This document shows, piece by piece, positions 1 through 11,049 of a DNA stretch of 35,566 nt. The stretch lies in the NCBI GenBank assembly GCA_004369085.1, contig ML210203.1, positions 90,488 to 126,053 on the forward strand. Reading direction: 5' to 3'. Origin of the DNA: Coprinopsis marcescibilis. Taxonomy: Eukaryota; Basidiomycota; Agaricomycetes; Agaricales; Psathyrellaceae. The position numbers and the translations under genes were made by a program. How positions within the stretch are numbered: position 1 is the first letter of the stretch; each line of letters starts with the position of its first letter. The notes below the pieces were generated by a model that made no database searches, was not told the origin of the DNA, and saw only the letters and a program-made list of their open reading frames with translations.

Positions 1-606
1 GCGTATTTGTTGAAGTGGTGGTCTGAAAAGGCTATGTCAGCCAATATCCGTAAGGTAACGAAATATATAGGAAACCTACTTTGCCCTTGCATAGGCCCAA
101 CGCCTCCATGCTAATGAACGGAGAAAATGCGATGACGTGATTAGTTAGTAGCCCCTATTTACTATGGCGCTGCAAGAAGCGCGAAGAATGACGGACGCAC
201 AGCGAAGAACAGCCATTGCACCATCTCGCTATACTCGTTTGCCTCTGTCTCAGGGTTGAACCAGAACTTGTGATCCTTGTCATAATGCTGAGCGAGATAG
301 AGCAGGATTGCAGAGGTCTCGAAGACCGCGAAGTCGTTGCGGGCGTGGTCGACGAGCACTGGAATGCGTCCGTTGGGGTTGAGCTTGATGAACCACGGTT
401 CTTTCTGGATGTTGGTGGAGATATCAACTCTGGTCACGCTGTGAATAACATAGTTTAGACTCGAAGCTCTACGAGGGCTCGCAAACGACGTACTCGTAGT
501 CAATGTCCTTGTAGATCTTTTTCAGTTCTTCGAGATAGAAGGTCGGGACGACTCCATTGGGAGTGGGGAGAGTGTAGAGATGGAAAGGTTTGGTAGAAGT
601 AGACAT
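1..606 (-). CDS. Ure2p/theta-like glutathione S-transferase, 3' end cut by window edge
   Basis: Joined minus-strand exons are 606-473, 429-201, 110-80 and 22-<1. Introns of 43, 90 and 57 nt all have GT-AG ends and keep the frame. The start is ATG at 606. The N-terminal thioredoxin-like domain is clear: [19 protein letters not shown] near residue 10, then INPNGRIPALVD-like text ([13 protein letters not shown]), then [16 protein letters not shown]. The short third exon reads [10 protein letters not shown], which opens the C-terminal helical domain of Ure2p-like fungal GSTs, and the last exon reads HHFNKYA before the edge. The family conjugates glutathione to electrophiles or acts as a peroxidase in the cytosol. 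The single-frame reading ends at a stop at 162, but that stop lies inside intron 2, so the gene is not truncated there. About 138 residues are visible of a usual 210-240. The GST assignment is strong; the substrate is unknown. Confidence 0.88.
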
Positions 607-2900
607 TATCGTTCTGAATTCAGGAGAAGAAGATGGGTCCTGTGGTCTTCTATGTGTAAAAGCAAGCCTAAGGTTATATACCCTACCAAACACGCGTGGG
701 GCACCACCTGTCACGAATCTTTGTGAGAAAAACATTCACATGAGCAGAACATTAGTCAGTTCGGCAGCTTCGTTATGTATGACGAAGCTCTGCGCTGGGA
801 ATGGCTTTCAGAATGAGCCTTAGTTAGAAGGGTCTTTGTATGCCTTTGGATGAGGCAAAACGGGATTAATCATCGTGGATGAATAAAGACGCCATCGCGT
901 TCAGTCAGCGAATTTGATATCCATGAGTAAGCGGAGCCTAAATCGAAAACAGGGACCAATCAGTCTGCAAGCGCCATGATGTGCCTCCAGGCGCTGAGGA
1001 CAGGGGGCATTGTCTAACCAGCGACAGAAACGAAAGGGCCTTATATACATGAGGCTGTGTATTTTCAGGTTTTAACCGGCCACGGAAATCCATCGTCTTC
1101 CCTCTGGACGTCCGATTCCCCGAGCCACTTGGACAGTGCCTTGATTACCGCAATGGTGTCTACTGTCTGACAAATAAAGAATGCCAACACAGGAAGGAAA
1201 AGAAGAGGGCAGGATGGTGGAGGAGAATGGGGAGCCCACCATGGGATGGTTTGTATCCATGGGTAGACGAGTTCTCATCCTGTATCAAAAATTCACTCGC
1301 AAACCAGGAAGAAAATCCGCAATGAAGGCCCGAGGCTCCGTATCTGACAATCTATTCGAGAGGTTTCGTATGGAATGCGGAGAGTTCCAACTGGAAGAAG
1401 CCACAATTAACTCCGCTGGTCTTTTCAGAACCCTTTGGTAAGTTCTTGAAAGTGGCTTTCTACCTAATAATTTGATTGCTGTCCGAGGAAGGCCTCAAGT
1501 AGTCAAGCGCGTCCATTCAAGAGTCAGCGAGCAAGCAAAGGACAAGAACATGACCGAACCTTCTTCCTCAGATAAGAAAAGACAGAAGACGAAGGACCCT
1601 TCAGTAGTTCCCGTTCGATTAGATTCGGCGAATTTTAGCACCCTGGAGTATGAGCATGATCACATGTAACATGTTCAATCGCTTAGGATGCTTGGGACAT
1701 GTGTCATAAGGTTATAAGGGTTGGGTGAAAGGGCTTAAAGACATGGAGTAATATACTATTGGGATTGGTACGGTCAAACGGAGCATTCTGGAACATGCCT
1801 CTCCTTGGAGCACTGGTAGAGGCTCAAACATATGATGCTGTCAGCTTTTGTCCAGTAAAATGGAGCGCACTCACGGTTGAAACTTGAACGTAATTGCCTG
1901 GGAACAGTAGCGCTCAGCTATTCAGCATTTGGAGGTGAGGCACAGCCAAAGCCATGTCACATTGATGCAACCTGTGCTCTGCGCTGTCAGATCAGCCTGC
2001 TTCGTGAATAGTGAAAATCACCGGGACAGTTGGTACTTATAAAGTTAATGCGATGTGGGTTATATATATAACGTTATCTTACTGTTATGAGCTCGTAGCT
2101 GACTATGTAAGGAGTTGGAGCAGACTCTGCTCAGCAGAGAGCTGGGCGCTGGGCGCCTGGTGCCGAGTTTTCTTCCGTGTGGCCCAAATTGAAATACATG
2201 ATGTTTGAGCCGCCGCTTGTGTAAAAAAGAGCACCGTTCTCCATAAGGGCCTACATATCTTGGTTTTTACACCCTTTCGAGCAGCATCGACGAATCTACA
2301 CCCATGCCTTAGATCTGCTGGTCGCTAAGGGCCCGGGTGGAGCACGGTTCAACGGATTACCAGCTAGGCAACATGTAACAGTGGGCTTGATGCTTTTCAC
2401 TAATCACCACTGACTTGAGGAACGAAAAAGGCAGTATTTATGGAGATCGTGTGATGCCTGGATTCGCGTTCTCATCCAGAATGCAACGGTGACATTGGGT
2501 CAAACTCCGGCGCTTATTTTATAATGAAGAACTACGAGCTTGGATTCTCACTCTTCGACAGAGTCGAGCCAACACATTCGCATATGTAGGCTATCAGATA
2601 CGCCAAGTTTATTACGGAGCTTGGGCACTGGCAAGCACAAACGGTTGGAGGGGCAGGCCCAGACCAAATCTGACGAGCGCGCGCGGGTCGGGGGTCGGGC
2701 ATCAACAAGAAACAACGCCATTTGCACTGTCGGTGCAAATCCTTAGGGTAAATGCCTCCCCACATAAACCGTCAAGCTCAACTTAGCTACCGGAGACAAT
2801 CAACAAGAATTCTCCGGACCAGGTGGGCGCTGACCCGAGTCAAGTAGCAGCGTTGATGTTGTGACATTTCCACTCAATGCACTGGAGCGTTACTTACTCT
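607..2900. other. Gene-poor intergenic region between GST and metalloprotease A
   Basis: No recognisable gene in about 2.3 kb. The best open stretch is 1181-1441 (86 residues, basic), which ends next to a good donor (GGTAAGT at about 1438). A second open stretch at 1472-1669 carries a lysine-rich piece (DKKRQKTKD), but I could not join them into a protein that resembles a known family. A TATA-like TTATATACA lies near 1040. At about 2110-2160 there are short self-complementary GC-rich sequences. The region probably holds the GST promoter next to 606 and the distal promoter of metalloprotease A at its right end. Confidence 0.5.
2788..2797 (+). promoter_or_regulatory. TACCGGAGAC motif upstream of metalloprotease A
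   Basis: TACCGGAGAC lies about 290 bp before the ATG of metalloprotease A and is followed by AATCAACAAG. The same core is found upstream of paralogues B, C and D. A CGG/CCG-type core suits a fungal Zn2Cys6 factor, but that link is inference. The match here is only about 10 bp and could be chance. Confidence 0.35.
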
Positions 2901-3003
2901 GAGAAACTGGCGCATGAGCGCCGTAAAACCTCGCTAAATGGGTTAGAGGGTTGTCAATAACTCGGGTGTGCAGGGAGTTAGGTAAGTACCTCATAGCAGC
3001 CAG

Positions 3004-3011
3004 TATAAATA
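3004..3011 (+). promoter_or_regulatory. TATA box of metalloprotease A
   Basis: TATAAATA lies 84 bp before the ATG at 3088. Paralogues B (TATAAATA, 92 bp) and D (TATAAAA, about 86 bp) have the same arrangement. Confidence 0.65.
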
Positions 3012-3087
3012 CTGCTGAAAACATCACTGATACAACCAATCCACTCAATCTACATCCAATCGCACTTGAAAATACTAATCTCGCACC

Positions 3088-4288
3088 ATGAGGCCGTCTC
3101 TCTTCAACCTGGGCTTTCTTGCATTTTCTATTGGCATTTCCATGGGCCAAGGAGCTACTTCGGATTCGAAGTACGTTGAGTGTGCTGCAGAGTCTTGTGC
3201 CCACCTTACTCGTATTTTCTTCCAGCCCGTGTGGTACGGTTAGCCCAGCCCCAGCAGAGATGGCTGCACAAGAAGATCAATTTAAAGAATCGATGCAGTC
3301 AAATCCAGCACCGGAAAGCCTCGCAGACATTGTCATCCCAGTGTACTATCACGTTGTCTACGCAAACCAAACTTTCGATGGCGGCTATCTCTCGTACGTT
3401 GTCATCATACCTAAGCATTCCACTTCAACTGTATCTCTGATAACAGTATTCCGCCCGCAGTAATCAGAACGTTCAGGACGCTTTCAACCTGCTTGTGACT
3501 GGATTTCAAAATACCGGGTTCACTTTCCAACTTGAAGAAGTCCGGCGTCACTTCAATCCAACCTGGTTCAATGAGGTGGGGATTAGCGACCCATGGTAAG
3601 CTCTTCGCACTACCATGACACCCTCCGTGAAACTGACTACCTACGTTCCAGGCCAATTGAATGGGACATGAAGCACAGCACAAGGGTTGGCGGCCCCAGG
3701 ACACTGAACATCTGGAGCGTTTCGCAAGTCCACTTCCTCCTACTTTGTTTGGTGTAGCAGATACTGATTTCTCACATTAGCCTGAGAAAAATCTCCAACG
3801 ACGGCTACGCACAGTTTCCCTGGAACTATGCCACGAACCCTGACAGCGATGGTGTAACTATGAAGTACACAGTCTTCCCTGGTAACGGACACCCTACCCG
3901 CTCCGGAAAGACGCTCATACATGAAGCTGGGCACTGGCTTGGCCTGTACCACACCTTCGAAGTGTGTTCATGATTTCTCGCACATAGCGTGAAGGCTGAC
4001 ATTGGGCACCATCCAGGGAAACTCTTGTTTTGGGAATAACGACTTTGTTGATGACACTCCAGCCCAAGCATTCCCAACAGATGGCTGCCCCTTCGGCCTG
4101 GACACTTGCCCTCAGCCTGGTGCTGACCCAATTTGTAAGTGAACATCTTCCCTCCTTATCACGAGGCGTGTTAATTGATATTTTTTCTAGCAAACTACAT
4201 GAACTACTCCTTCGACAGTTGCTTGACTGAGTTCACCCCTGGCCAGATAAACAGAATGCTGAACCAGTACCAGCAGTTCCGCGCGTAA
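3088..4288 (+). CDS. Secreted M43 (pappalysin/MEP1-type) metalloprotease, copy A
   Basis: Seven exons: 3088-3170, 3226-3393, 3461-3595, 3652-3723, 3781-3961, 4017-4134 and 4191-4288, giving 284 residues. A signal peptide (residues 1 to about 20, MRPSLFNLGFLAFS...) is followed by a pro-region beginning with PCGTVSPAPAEMAAQ. The conserved core has VIPVYYHVVYANQTFDGGYLS and LNIWSVS. The zinc site is HEAGHWLGLYH (H200, E201, H204, H210), then DFVDDTPAQ, paired cysteines, and a Met-turn NYMNYS near 256. The family consists of secreted zinc endopeptidases such as fungal Mep1. Intron 4 (3724-3780) begins with GCAAGT and ends in AG; only this GC-AG junction keeps the frame. Start and stop agree with all paralogues. 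It is very likely an active extracellular protease. Confidence 0.93.
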
Positions 4289-4603
4289 CTGCTGCAACTC
4301 AGTGAGCATCAGTTAGTAGCAGCAGGTCAGGTTTCCCGTATTCACTTGATCGCGTTTTCTCGAGTTGTCATTTTTTTATTTTTCTTATTTATCTGTTATT
4401 CGATGGGTCTAAAGATGCTAAGCCACAACTTGAAGCGCTCATCAGTTGACGATGATGCCAAACGCTAGAATCCAATAAAGTCAGTCAAACGAAAACCTTC
4501 TCGTCCTTACTTGCTGAGTTGAGAACACTACGGTTCAATTGATGACAAGCTAAAGAGGCCAGGTTGCCGACTGGCGGCTTGAACTTGTAATGGGCGTCCT
4601 GGA

Positions 4604-4621
4604 GATAAGATAAGATAAGAT
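4604..4621 (+). repeat. Tandem GATAA repeat (GATA-factor-like sites)
   Basis: GATAAGATAAGATAAGAT gives four overlapping GATA cores about 420 bp before the CorA start codon. Clusters of GATA sites are bound by fungal GATA factors (nitrogen or iron regulators). It could equally be a simple microsatellite. Confidence 0.5.
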
Positions 4622-4650
4622 CGGAACTTGAATGCGGGATGATCCAACAA

Positions 4651-4674
4651 TGATTGATGATTGATGATCGATGA
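4651..4674 (+). repeat. Short imperfect TGAT microsatellite
   Basis: Imperfect run of TGAT/TGATGAT units shortly after the GATAA repeat. No function is evident. Confidence 0.5.
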
Positions 4675-5039
4675 ACTCCTTTCAGCTCCTTACTTCCTTT
4701 CCCGGCCTTTGTGATACTTCTAAACCAAGATATAGCTCAAGCTGGTAGCCTCCAGTTGATGCTTGGTAATGTTTTAGACTACCATAAGCATAAGTTCTTA
4801 CAACAGGCCTTTACATTCAGATTTGGATTCACGGAGGCCATGGTTCGGAGCGTTTGGCATGCACAAGCGCACAGCCGCTGTCAAGCGGGTACTATAGGCT
4901 TTCCATCAGTGTTACAGGCACACACACGAAGACTCCACGCCGGCGTGACCGTGACCGTATGCCAGCGATCTCCAGTCTGCAGTGTACATCGACCACAAGC
5001 CCCAACTCGTCGAGACACTCGACGTGCGTGCTCTGAACA

Positions 5040-7555
5040 ATGATGGGCGGTCGCGAAAACAGTCTCTCTGACTCTGAAGGGCGTTCTTTGACCCCCGACC
5101 TCGAGGACGAAGGCATCCAATCCATGTCGCCCACCTATGGAGGGGTTTCTCCAACCTACGGTAATGCCGACGGCCAGCACCATGCGCACTTCAGCGACCT
5201 CGCCCCGGTCATCTCCTCAAGGTCGAGGAAATCGCTGCACTCTCACCGCTCGCGCGCCCAGAGCCACAAAAGCTCGCAAGCACCGCACTCCCCATGGTCA
5301 AACCTATCTCCAAAGGAGAAGTTCAAGGCTGCCGTGCGAAAGGTCATGGCTATGCGTCGTGGAACGATGTTGCTGGGGGCTTTGGGAGGGATGCGGACGA
5401 TTGGTGCTGAACCAGGCATCGATCCAAGCAGGCCTGAATCCGACATCACGTATGGCCACATCCACCAAGAGTGCAACATCGAGATTGTGGACTATTCGGC
5501 TGTGCGGCAAACCTCGAAGAAATTGACGAACGAGGACTTTGTGGACCTTATGGATAACGAAATCCATTGGAAAGCCCAGTCATGGGTGAAAGTGCGGTGG
5601 ATTAGGATCGGTGGGCTCAGCTGGGATGTGATAAAGGCCCTGGCCTCCAGATACAGTAAGTGATTGACAAACGTACGAAAGGAGTGAACTTAATTATCGA
5701 TCAATATCTAGAACTCCATCCTTTGGCATTGGAGGATGTCTTCCACGGACACTCGCGTAACCGGTCGAAGGCGGACTACTATTCCAACCATCTCTTTATC
5801 CGCGTTTTATGCCACGAACTGTTGAAGGATGAGGACACAACTGTACTCCCTCATATTCCCCGCTCGGTCTCACCAGAGCCTTTGGAAGAAGGAGAAGACG
5901 ACGACGACGATAGCGTCGAAAAGGCTCCCCGTACCCCACGTTCACGTCGTTCCACACATCGTCGCCGACCAGTTCTGCCGTTGTCGGCGTCGAACATGCC
6001 ACGGTTGGGTGGCTCGCGAGCAGCACCCAATCCAGCGTTTGCAAATTTAGTCAGAAAGGAGGGACAGGTAGGCAAAGCATTTCTAACGCTCGATCTACCG
6101 GCTCACGCTTATACAGGTCAAGGCAGCTGAGAGGAACCGTAAAGCTGCTGACGCGTTCCTCGACACCTTGAAGGAGGTATGCAATGTTAATTGACATCGG
6201 TTCTTTCATTAAATCCTCGTCTAGGGAGAGAGGGTGCATGTCAAGGTCACGCCGTTGTTTATGTTCCTTTTCAGAAATGGTGAAATCCAAGATTAATGAC
6301 TTCGGCTACCAGATGCTAAACTGTGCTTGCAGGCACCGTTATCTCCATCAACCACAGTCCTGATCTCGATTTCTCTGCGCCCATCGTTGCAAGGTTGCAG
6401 ACCAGAGACACTGTGCTTCGCAAGTCGGTTGACCCGTCGTTGCTCATTCATGCTTTGTTGGATATTGGTGCGCACTAGTTCTGTCTGTTCACCATCCGCT
6501 CTTAACGTAACAGGATCCCTATAGCTGTCGACAAGGCCCTGCAAGTCATCGACGAGTACCACGTCAAGATCTCCAAATTCGAACGCAGGATCCTTATGCG
6601 GCCGAACATGAAGACTGTCCGAGCTTGTGGGTTTTCTTGCACCATGCGCATCCAAACCCATGGAGGCTGACTTCTGCAATTAGTACACATCCTCGACGGC
6701 GATTTGATTCTTCATAAGCGAACCTTGGATCCAATCAAGACCATGATTTTTGGTCTGCGACGGTACGACTTGGATCGAGTTGCTGCACTCGTTGACATGT
6801 CCGATCCTGCCAATAAGGACGTCAAGATCGTTGGATATATGAGCCACAAAGCCAAGATCTATTTGGTAAATGCTTCCCATTCCTTTATATTCGTCGTTCT
6901 GACGTGATTTCGATCCTGTAGGCGGACGTGTACGACCATATGGACTATATCCTCACCAGTCTCGATATGTTTTCAGGGATTGCTGAGAACCTCGTCGATT
7001 ACACCTTCAATGTGAGCCCCCTTCGAAATCTACCCGACTGTGTATTGACCTCTATTGGAAAGATTGCCTCTTATGAAATGAACGAAGTCATGTGCGTTGT
7101 CTTTTAGTGCCCTGCGTGATTTCAGTTGCTGATCAATCTGTAGGCGTCGACTAACGCTAGCTACTATAATTTTCCTCCCCTTGTCAATACTGACAGGGTA
7201 CTTCGTACGTCTTCCTTCCTCCTGGTCCATTTCGACGCTTGCTGATACCATATCCTATAGGGCATGAACTTTGACTATATGTGGTCAGTTAAGCAGCGGT
7301 CGGATGTCCTGTAAGATTTATTTCTCAGATATTTCATCCCATCACAACCTCATACCCGTTACCCCGTAGGTTCTGGCAGATTGCTCTTCCGTGTATGGCG
7401 GTAGTCATTCCACTCTTCTTGTGGAACGATATTGTCAGGGGATTCCGGTACATGAAAAAGCGCATGGCGGGGCGTAAGATCAAGGATGGTAAGTGTCTGA
7501 GAGCGTATGTATTATTATCAAAGCTTACTCGAAATTGGAATCCCTTGTAGATTGA
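5040..7555 (+). CDS. CorA-family magnesium transporter (Alr/Mnr2 type)
   Basis: Thirteen exons: 5040-5655, 5712-6067, 6117-6176, 6225-6279, 6333-6467, 6525-6626, 6684-6865, 6922-7011, 7063-7091, 7144-7204, 7261-7310, 7370-7488 and 7551-7555, giving 619 residues. An in-frame TGA at 5034 fixes the start; ATG at 5043 is an equal alternative. The N-terminus is long, Ser/Arg-rich and probably cytosolic. LHPLALEDV near 207 is a CorA hallmark and is followed by an acidic/basic insert (GEDDDDDS, then RRSTHRRR). After the helical MRPNMKTVRALHILDGDL region come two C-terminal membrane segments (about 544-563 and 580-600), with the signature GMN at 563-565 between them. CorA proteins form pentameric Mg2+ channels; this branch works in the plasma or vacuolar membrane. 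Intron 5 uses the acceptor at 6524, because the AG at 6513 breaks the frame. Exon 9 is only 29 nt and the last exon carries just the stop. Confidence 0.92.
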
Positions 7556-8104
7556 AGAGCGGGTATCATGTCCGGAAGCCCAGGCTAATTATGTACAGCG
7601 CGTTGCGCAGCAATATATTTATAGTATACCATGGACGTTGCTAATACCACACAAATCTTGCTTCGACGAGGTACCTATTGATCAACTGATGATAGGTCTC
7701 AGGGCGGTGGCCCACCAATCGAACCTCTGGAAGGCCAGCTTGACGAACCAGGACCACTTGTTATGAGGGTAGGGGTACATCTTGATTTTTAAATGCATGC
7801 TGCTTTACGTTCTCCAGAGTCCAGGCTCCTTCAAGGCCGACCGTCGGCGACGCATATAGCCCCCGGTTTCTTCAACTCTTGGAGCACGGAGGGGGATCAC
7901 CTTGTAGATAGCTTTGACTGTTGTTATGCTATCTATGTACAATGCAGAAATTCGAAGAGGGATTCGTGATCCCGGCGGACTAATTAACAAAAAGGAGTGG
8001 TGTACAATACGGTGATACAGAAGGATGCTCAAGAACAAGGGGGTATGGCAGAAACGCCGGTCAAATCATAAGGGGGATGGGGGATGGTATGGCTAACAAA
8101 ACCG
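7556..8104. other. Convergent 3' intergenic region (CorA / LysM)
   Basis: About 550 bp between two gene ends. Nothing beyond AT-rich 3' flanks was seen; the reverse open frame at 7805-8038 has no protein-like features. Confidence 0.5.
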
Positions 8105-8888
8105 TTACTTTCGTTTCGCATTTCTCTTGAAAGCAAATGATGCCTCTTGCGGGGGTACACACATTGAGGCGCCGGGGATAAGTGGGTCGCATCTCAATTT
8201 CGGGTTTAGCGTTGTCAGTTTCTTCAAGTCAATGCCATGAGACCGGGCTACGTCCCAACACGAGTCCCCGGTTTGAACGTAGTAGATCACGGTGCCTTCA
8301 GGGCAACGCTTATTCCCGGTGAAAAGGTTTGGCCCCAGGACAAGTCGCCAGATGAGAAGCAGAACAACGGCGATGATGAGGAAGAACGGAAATAAAGAAC
8401 GGTAGGAGCTGATGTTGGAGAAGCGGGAGTGTGCCATGGATCGACCCTACAATAGCGTCGTAAGTCAGAGTCAATATCGAGAAAGAGCTCGAATGCTTAC
8501 ACTGTCGTCAGTCAGGAGTTCATAGCCTCCTGCTCGCACTCTGGGGGTAGCCTCAACATCGTCATCTTCATGATTTGGGGAGGAATGGGAAGGTCCGGAC
8601 ACTGCTAGGCGTTAGCCACGGGTAGGATGACGACGCCAGTGGGGTTACAGACCTTTTGTGAGCTCCCCGTACTCGGCGCCCTCAGCGCCCTCCCAAACTG
8701 AACCGTCAGCGTCACGGTATTGATATTTGCCAGTATCCGAATCGTATCCTATGCGCTTCATGCCCTCAGGCAAGCGGTATTCGTCCTGTAAATTTTACAA
8801 ATCGGCCATGATTCACCCCAAGCAGTGTACAGAGCGGAAGGGCCATAGCACACAGACATACCTCGTCATATTGTGTCCAGCGTCCCAT
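8105..8888 (-). CDS. Membrane-anchored LysM (CBM50) domain protein
   Basis: Four exons on minus: 8888-8862, 8785-8653, 8604-8501 and 8446-8105, giving 201 residues. The N-terminus (MGRWTQYDE, then YRLPEGMKRIGYD and AEGAEYGEL) is a conserved block I associate with basidiomycete LysM proteins. An acidic linker is followed by one strong hydrophobic helix (about 106-126, FPFFLIIAVVLLLIW) and then a single LysM domain (about 143-186: YYVQTGDSCWDVARSHGI ... LNPKLRCDPLIPGASMCVP) with cysteines at 136, 151, 174 and 184. The tail is basic. With no signal peptide and a mid-protein helix, a type II membrane protein is likely, with LysM in the lumen or outside. LysM binds chitin-type glycans. Reading only the last exon (start at 8437) would miss the N-terminal 91 residues. 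A short-start isoform from that Met remains possible. Confidence 0.88.
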
Positions 8889-9632
8889 GAGGTCTTGGTG
8901 TCGTTACAGGTCGTAAATTGCAATTATGTCGTCCACCGGGTGTCGCTGGGTGGTGGTCGACTCAGAGGTGGGGAACAAGCACAGGCTTCTCCCTGGCTAA
9001 ATCAGTGGGACCAATTGTGCATTGATGGCCTTGGATCCATGGTGGCGGTGCCAGATCGATGAATGATGTCATTCAAGCGGAATATCTGTCCCACGCTCAA
9101 GACTGCGTCGACCTCATCATCGAGTCCCTCCAAGTTTTGTAGACCATCGATATGAAGGATGGATTTATTAAGAAAGGTATGTTGAACCTTTCGGTCACTG
9201 AACCAATTTGAACTGTCCCATGCTAAGAGAAGCTAATTCCACAGGGGCTACAGGGCCCGATCTCCTTGGAATGGCACAGTGGCAGGTTGCGTCGGCGACT
9301 CGGGCAGGTAAATGTCGAGCAGGTGACTCTGTAGGACATATCGCGCTTCCAAGCCAATTCTCTTGACGAACCAATGGTGACCCCAGACCCACACCGATGG
9401 CTGAACTGATCGCTGCTAACGAGCCAAATTTCGTGGTAGAAGAAGCGCGAAAACACGGGAATATTCTCGACACTTCTCATTCGTTCTCATAAGCGCTAGA
9501 ACCCCCCGAGGCAAGGCCGGCTCAACGACAAATCTGGTGCTTTTAAACTCCGATTTCAGCCATATACGAAAGTGTTTGGTTGGCCAGGAATGAGTCAGAA
9601 ATCTTTTCAACCAAACCCCCATTGTTTCTTTC
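8889..9632. other. Divergent promoter region (LysM / zinc-finger 1)
   Basis: 744 bp between divergent start codons. I see no gene; the open frames here have no recognisable content. It presumably holds both promoters. Confidence 0.45.
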
Positions 9633-10517
9633 ATGCCTTGGTGCCAGGGTTGCGATCGTTACTTCTTATCGACCCATTCTCTCAAACAGCACCTTCGCAA
9701 CTCCAATCTTCACAGCTATTGCGATGATTGTGACATCTACTTCGAGACCTTAACTGGCCTCAAGGAACACTGGGTTCAAAGTCCCAATCACGATTACTGC
9801 CAGCACTGCGATTTGCACTTTGACGATGAAGACGACCTAGAGGATCACTACGAGAGCGAGCACATCTGGTGCAGGGACTGCAACCGTTTCTTCCGGAACC
9901 AGCAGGGCCTTCACGAGCACCGTCGCCAATCCCCATATCACTCTCACCTCTACTGCGTCCCTTGCAAGACGCTCTTCCAGTCAGAGAACAACTTGAGAAG
10001 TCACCAACGCTCCTCCATCCACCAGCCTAGGAACTATCTTTGCCCCGGGAACAATTGTGGGCAAGGATTTGTCTCGACCTCCGCTCTTGTTCTTCACTTT
10101 GAATCCGGAGCCTGCCCTTCTGGCATGACTCGCTCAGCAGTCAACAAGTTCGTGCGCCAATATGACAGGAACAACGTCATCGCGGACCCGGCTCGCATGA
10201 TCGGTGGAGGCTCTGGTTACGACGACGAGGTGACCTACTATGCCACAAGGAGGGCGTGGAACGGAGATGCCTACGAATGTTATCTTTGCCATAACGAGTA
10301 CGGATCTTTGAGGGCGTTAAATCAACATTTGACCAGCTCCCGCCATCAGAACAAGATCTACGTCTGTCCATGGTCGGACTGTAGGTCGAGATTCTCTACC
10401 CTCAGCGCTTTCTGCCAGCATGTGGAGAGCGAACGATGCGGTATCCTCAGGTTCAGCTCGCAGGCACAGCGGCTCATGAATGGCCTTGTCTCTGGGATGA
10501 GGACCATTGCTTTGTGA
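9633..10517 (+). CDS. Multi-C2H2 zinc-finger protein, copy 1 of tandem pair
   Basis: A single exon of 294 residues. It is almost entirely zinc fingers: C4/C7-H20/H27, C30/C33-H46/H53, C56/C59-H72/H77, C80/C83-H96/H103 and C108/C111-H124/H130, then a sixth with C-x4-C near 137-142. After a linker of about 50 residues (TRSAVNKFVRQYDRN...) come two more: YECYLC...H and CPWSDC...CQHVESERC, the last ending in Cys instead of His. Spacing C-x2-C-x12-H-x6-H and the lack of TGEKP linkers differ from classical DNA-binding arrays and resemble RNA- or protein-binding fingers. It is a paralogue of the next gene, with finger order and linker conserved. The first M begins directly with the finger. Nuclear location and function are inference. 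Confidence 0.85.
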   Translation: MPWCQGCDRYFLSTHSLKQHLRNSNLHSYCDDCDIYFETLTGLKEHWVQSPNHDYCQHCDLHFDDEDDLEDHYESEHIWCRDCNRFFRNQQGLHEHRRQSPYHSHLYCVPCKTLFQSENNLRSHQRSSIHQPRNYLCPGNNCGQGFVSTSALVLHFESGACPSGMTRSAVNKFVRQYDRNNVIADPARMIGGGSGYDDEVTYYATRRAWNGDAYECYLCHNEYGSLRALNQHLTSSRHQNKIYVCPWSDCRSRFSTLSAFCQHVESERCGILRFSSQAQRLMNGLVSGMRTIAL

Positions 10518-10973
10518 AGAGGATCTCTGCGTCTGCAAACCCACTGTATAATGGTTCGTATCTTTTTTCTTCGTCTTCAAGCCCCTTAAACCCTTTGTCC
10601 AGATTCCCCCGTCTTTGAATTCTCACCACTGTCACGGCGACCTTCTTTCATTCCACCCTCATCTGAACCCAATCTATTTACCAGCGATCTCGTCATCCGG
10701 TTAGTAGCCACCTGTTATCTATTGCCGTTATCGTCTCTTCTTTCGTTGACACTTTTGATGAAATCCATACTATGATCAAACCCTTTATCTGCTCGATGAA
10801 TATTTCCCTTCTCCTCAAGTTCCAATCCTACGCTCTCATCTGCGCTAATCATCCAATACCCGACTCGTGTGCTTATTTGAAGCCTGTCAAACGCATGAGC
10901 TCTTAATATTGAGTTTTCAAAGTTACCATATGGTCATGAGGTCACGCAGATTACAGTGCCCAGAGATACGGTC

Positions 10974-11038
10974 GCGGACCCAAGTAAGCCTTGACAGATG
11001 GACAGATGGAAGTGACGCGGACCTAAGTAAGCCCTGAC
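10974..11038 (+). repeat. 22-bp direct repeat in zinc-finger 2 promoter
   Basis: Two copies (10974-10995 and 11017-11038, both opening GCGGACC and containing AAGTAAGCC) differ at 2 of 22 positions and start 43 bp apart. The second ends just before the TATA box. Between them lies a small CAGATGGA duplication. The spacing, about four helical turns, and the position suggest paired activator sites. Confidence 0.6.
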
Positions 11039-11041
11039 CAC

Positions 11042-11049
11042 TATATAAA
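11042..11049 (+). promoter_or_regulatory. TATA box of zinc-finger copy 2
   Basis: TATATAAA lies about 60 bp before the ATG at 11102, directly after the direct repeat. Confidence 0.6.

Larger units (their letters stand above)
4289..5039. other. Intergenic region before the CorA gene
   Basis: Holds the 3' flank of metalloprotease A and the promoter of the Mg2+ transporter. Apart from two short tandem repeats (GATAA and TGAT units) I see nothing gene-like. The open frame at 4711-5043 has no recognisable protein content and overlaps the transporter start out of frame. Confidence 0.5.

Noticed and set aside
1181..1669. Two open stretches around a good splice donor, possible small gene
   Set aside because: No join gave a protein with recognisable or biased-coding features; mentioned only in the intergenic entry.
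4711..5043. Open frame reading into the CorA start
   Set aside because: Out of frame with CorA, without protein-like features; most likely leader or promoter sequence.
6514..6524. Acceptor at 6513 for CorA intron 5
   Set aside because: It leads to an immediate in-frame stop; the AG at 6524 gives the conserved VDKALQVIDEYH.
7690..7735. GGTTCGA-like sequence on the minus strand resembling a tRNA T-loop
   Set aside because: The flanking bases do not form a T stem and no other tRNA arm is present.
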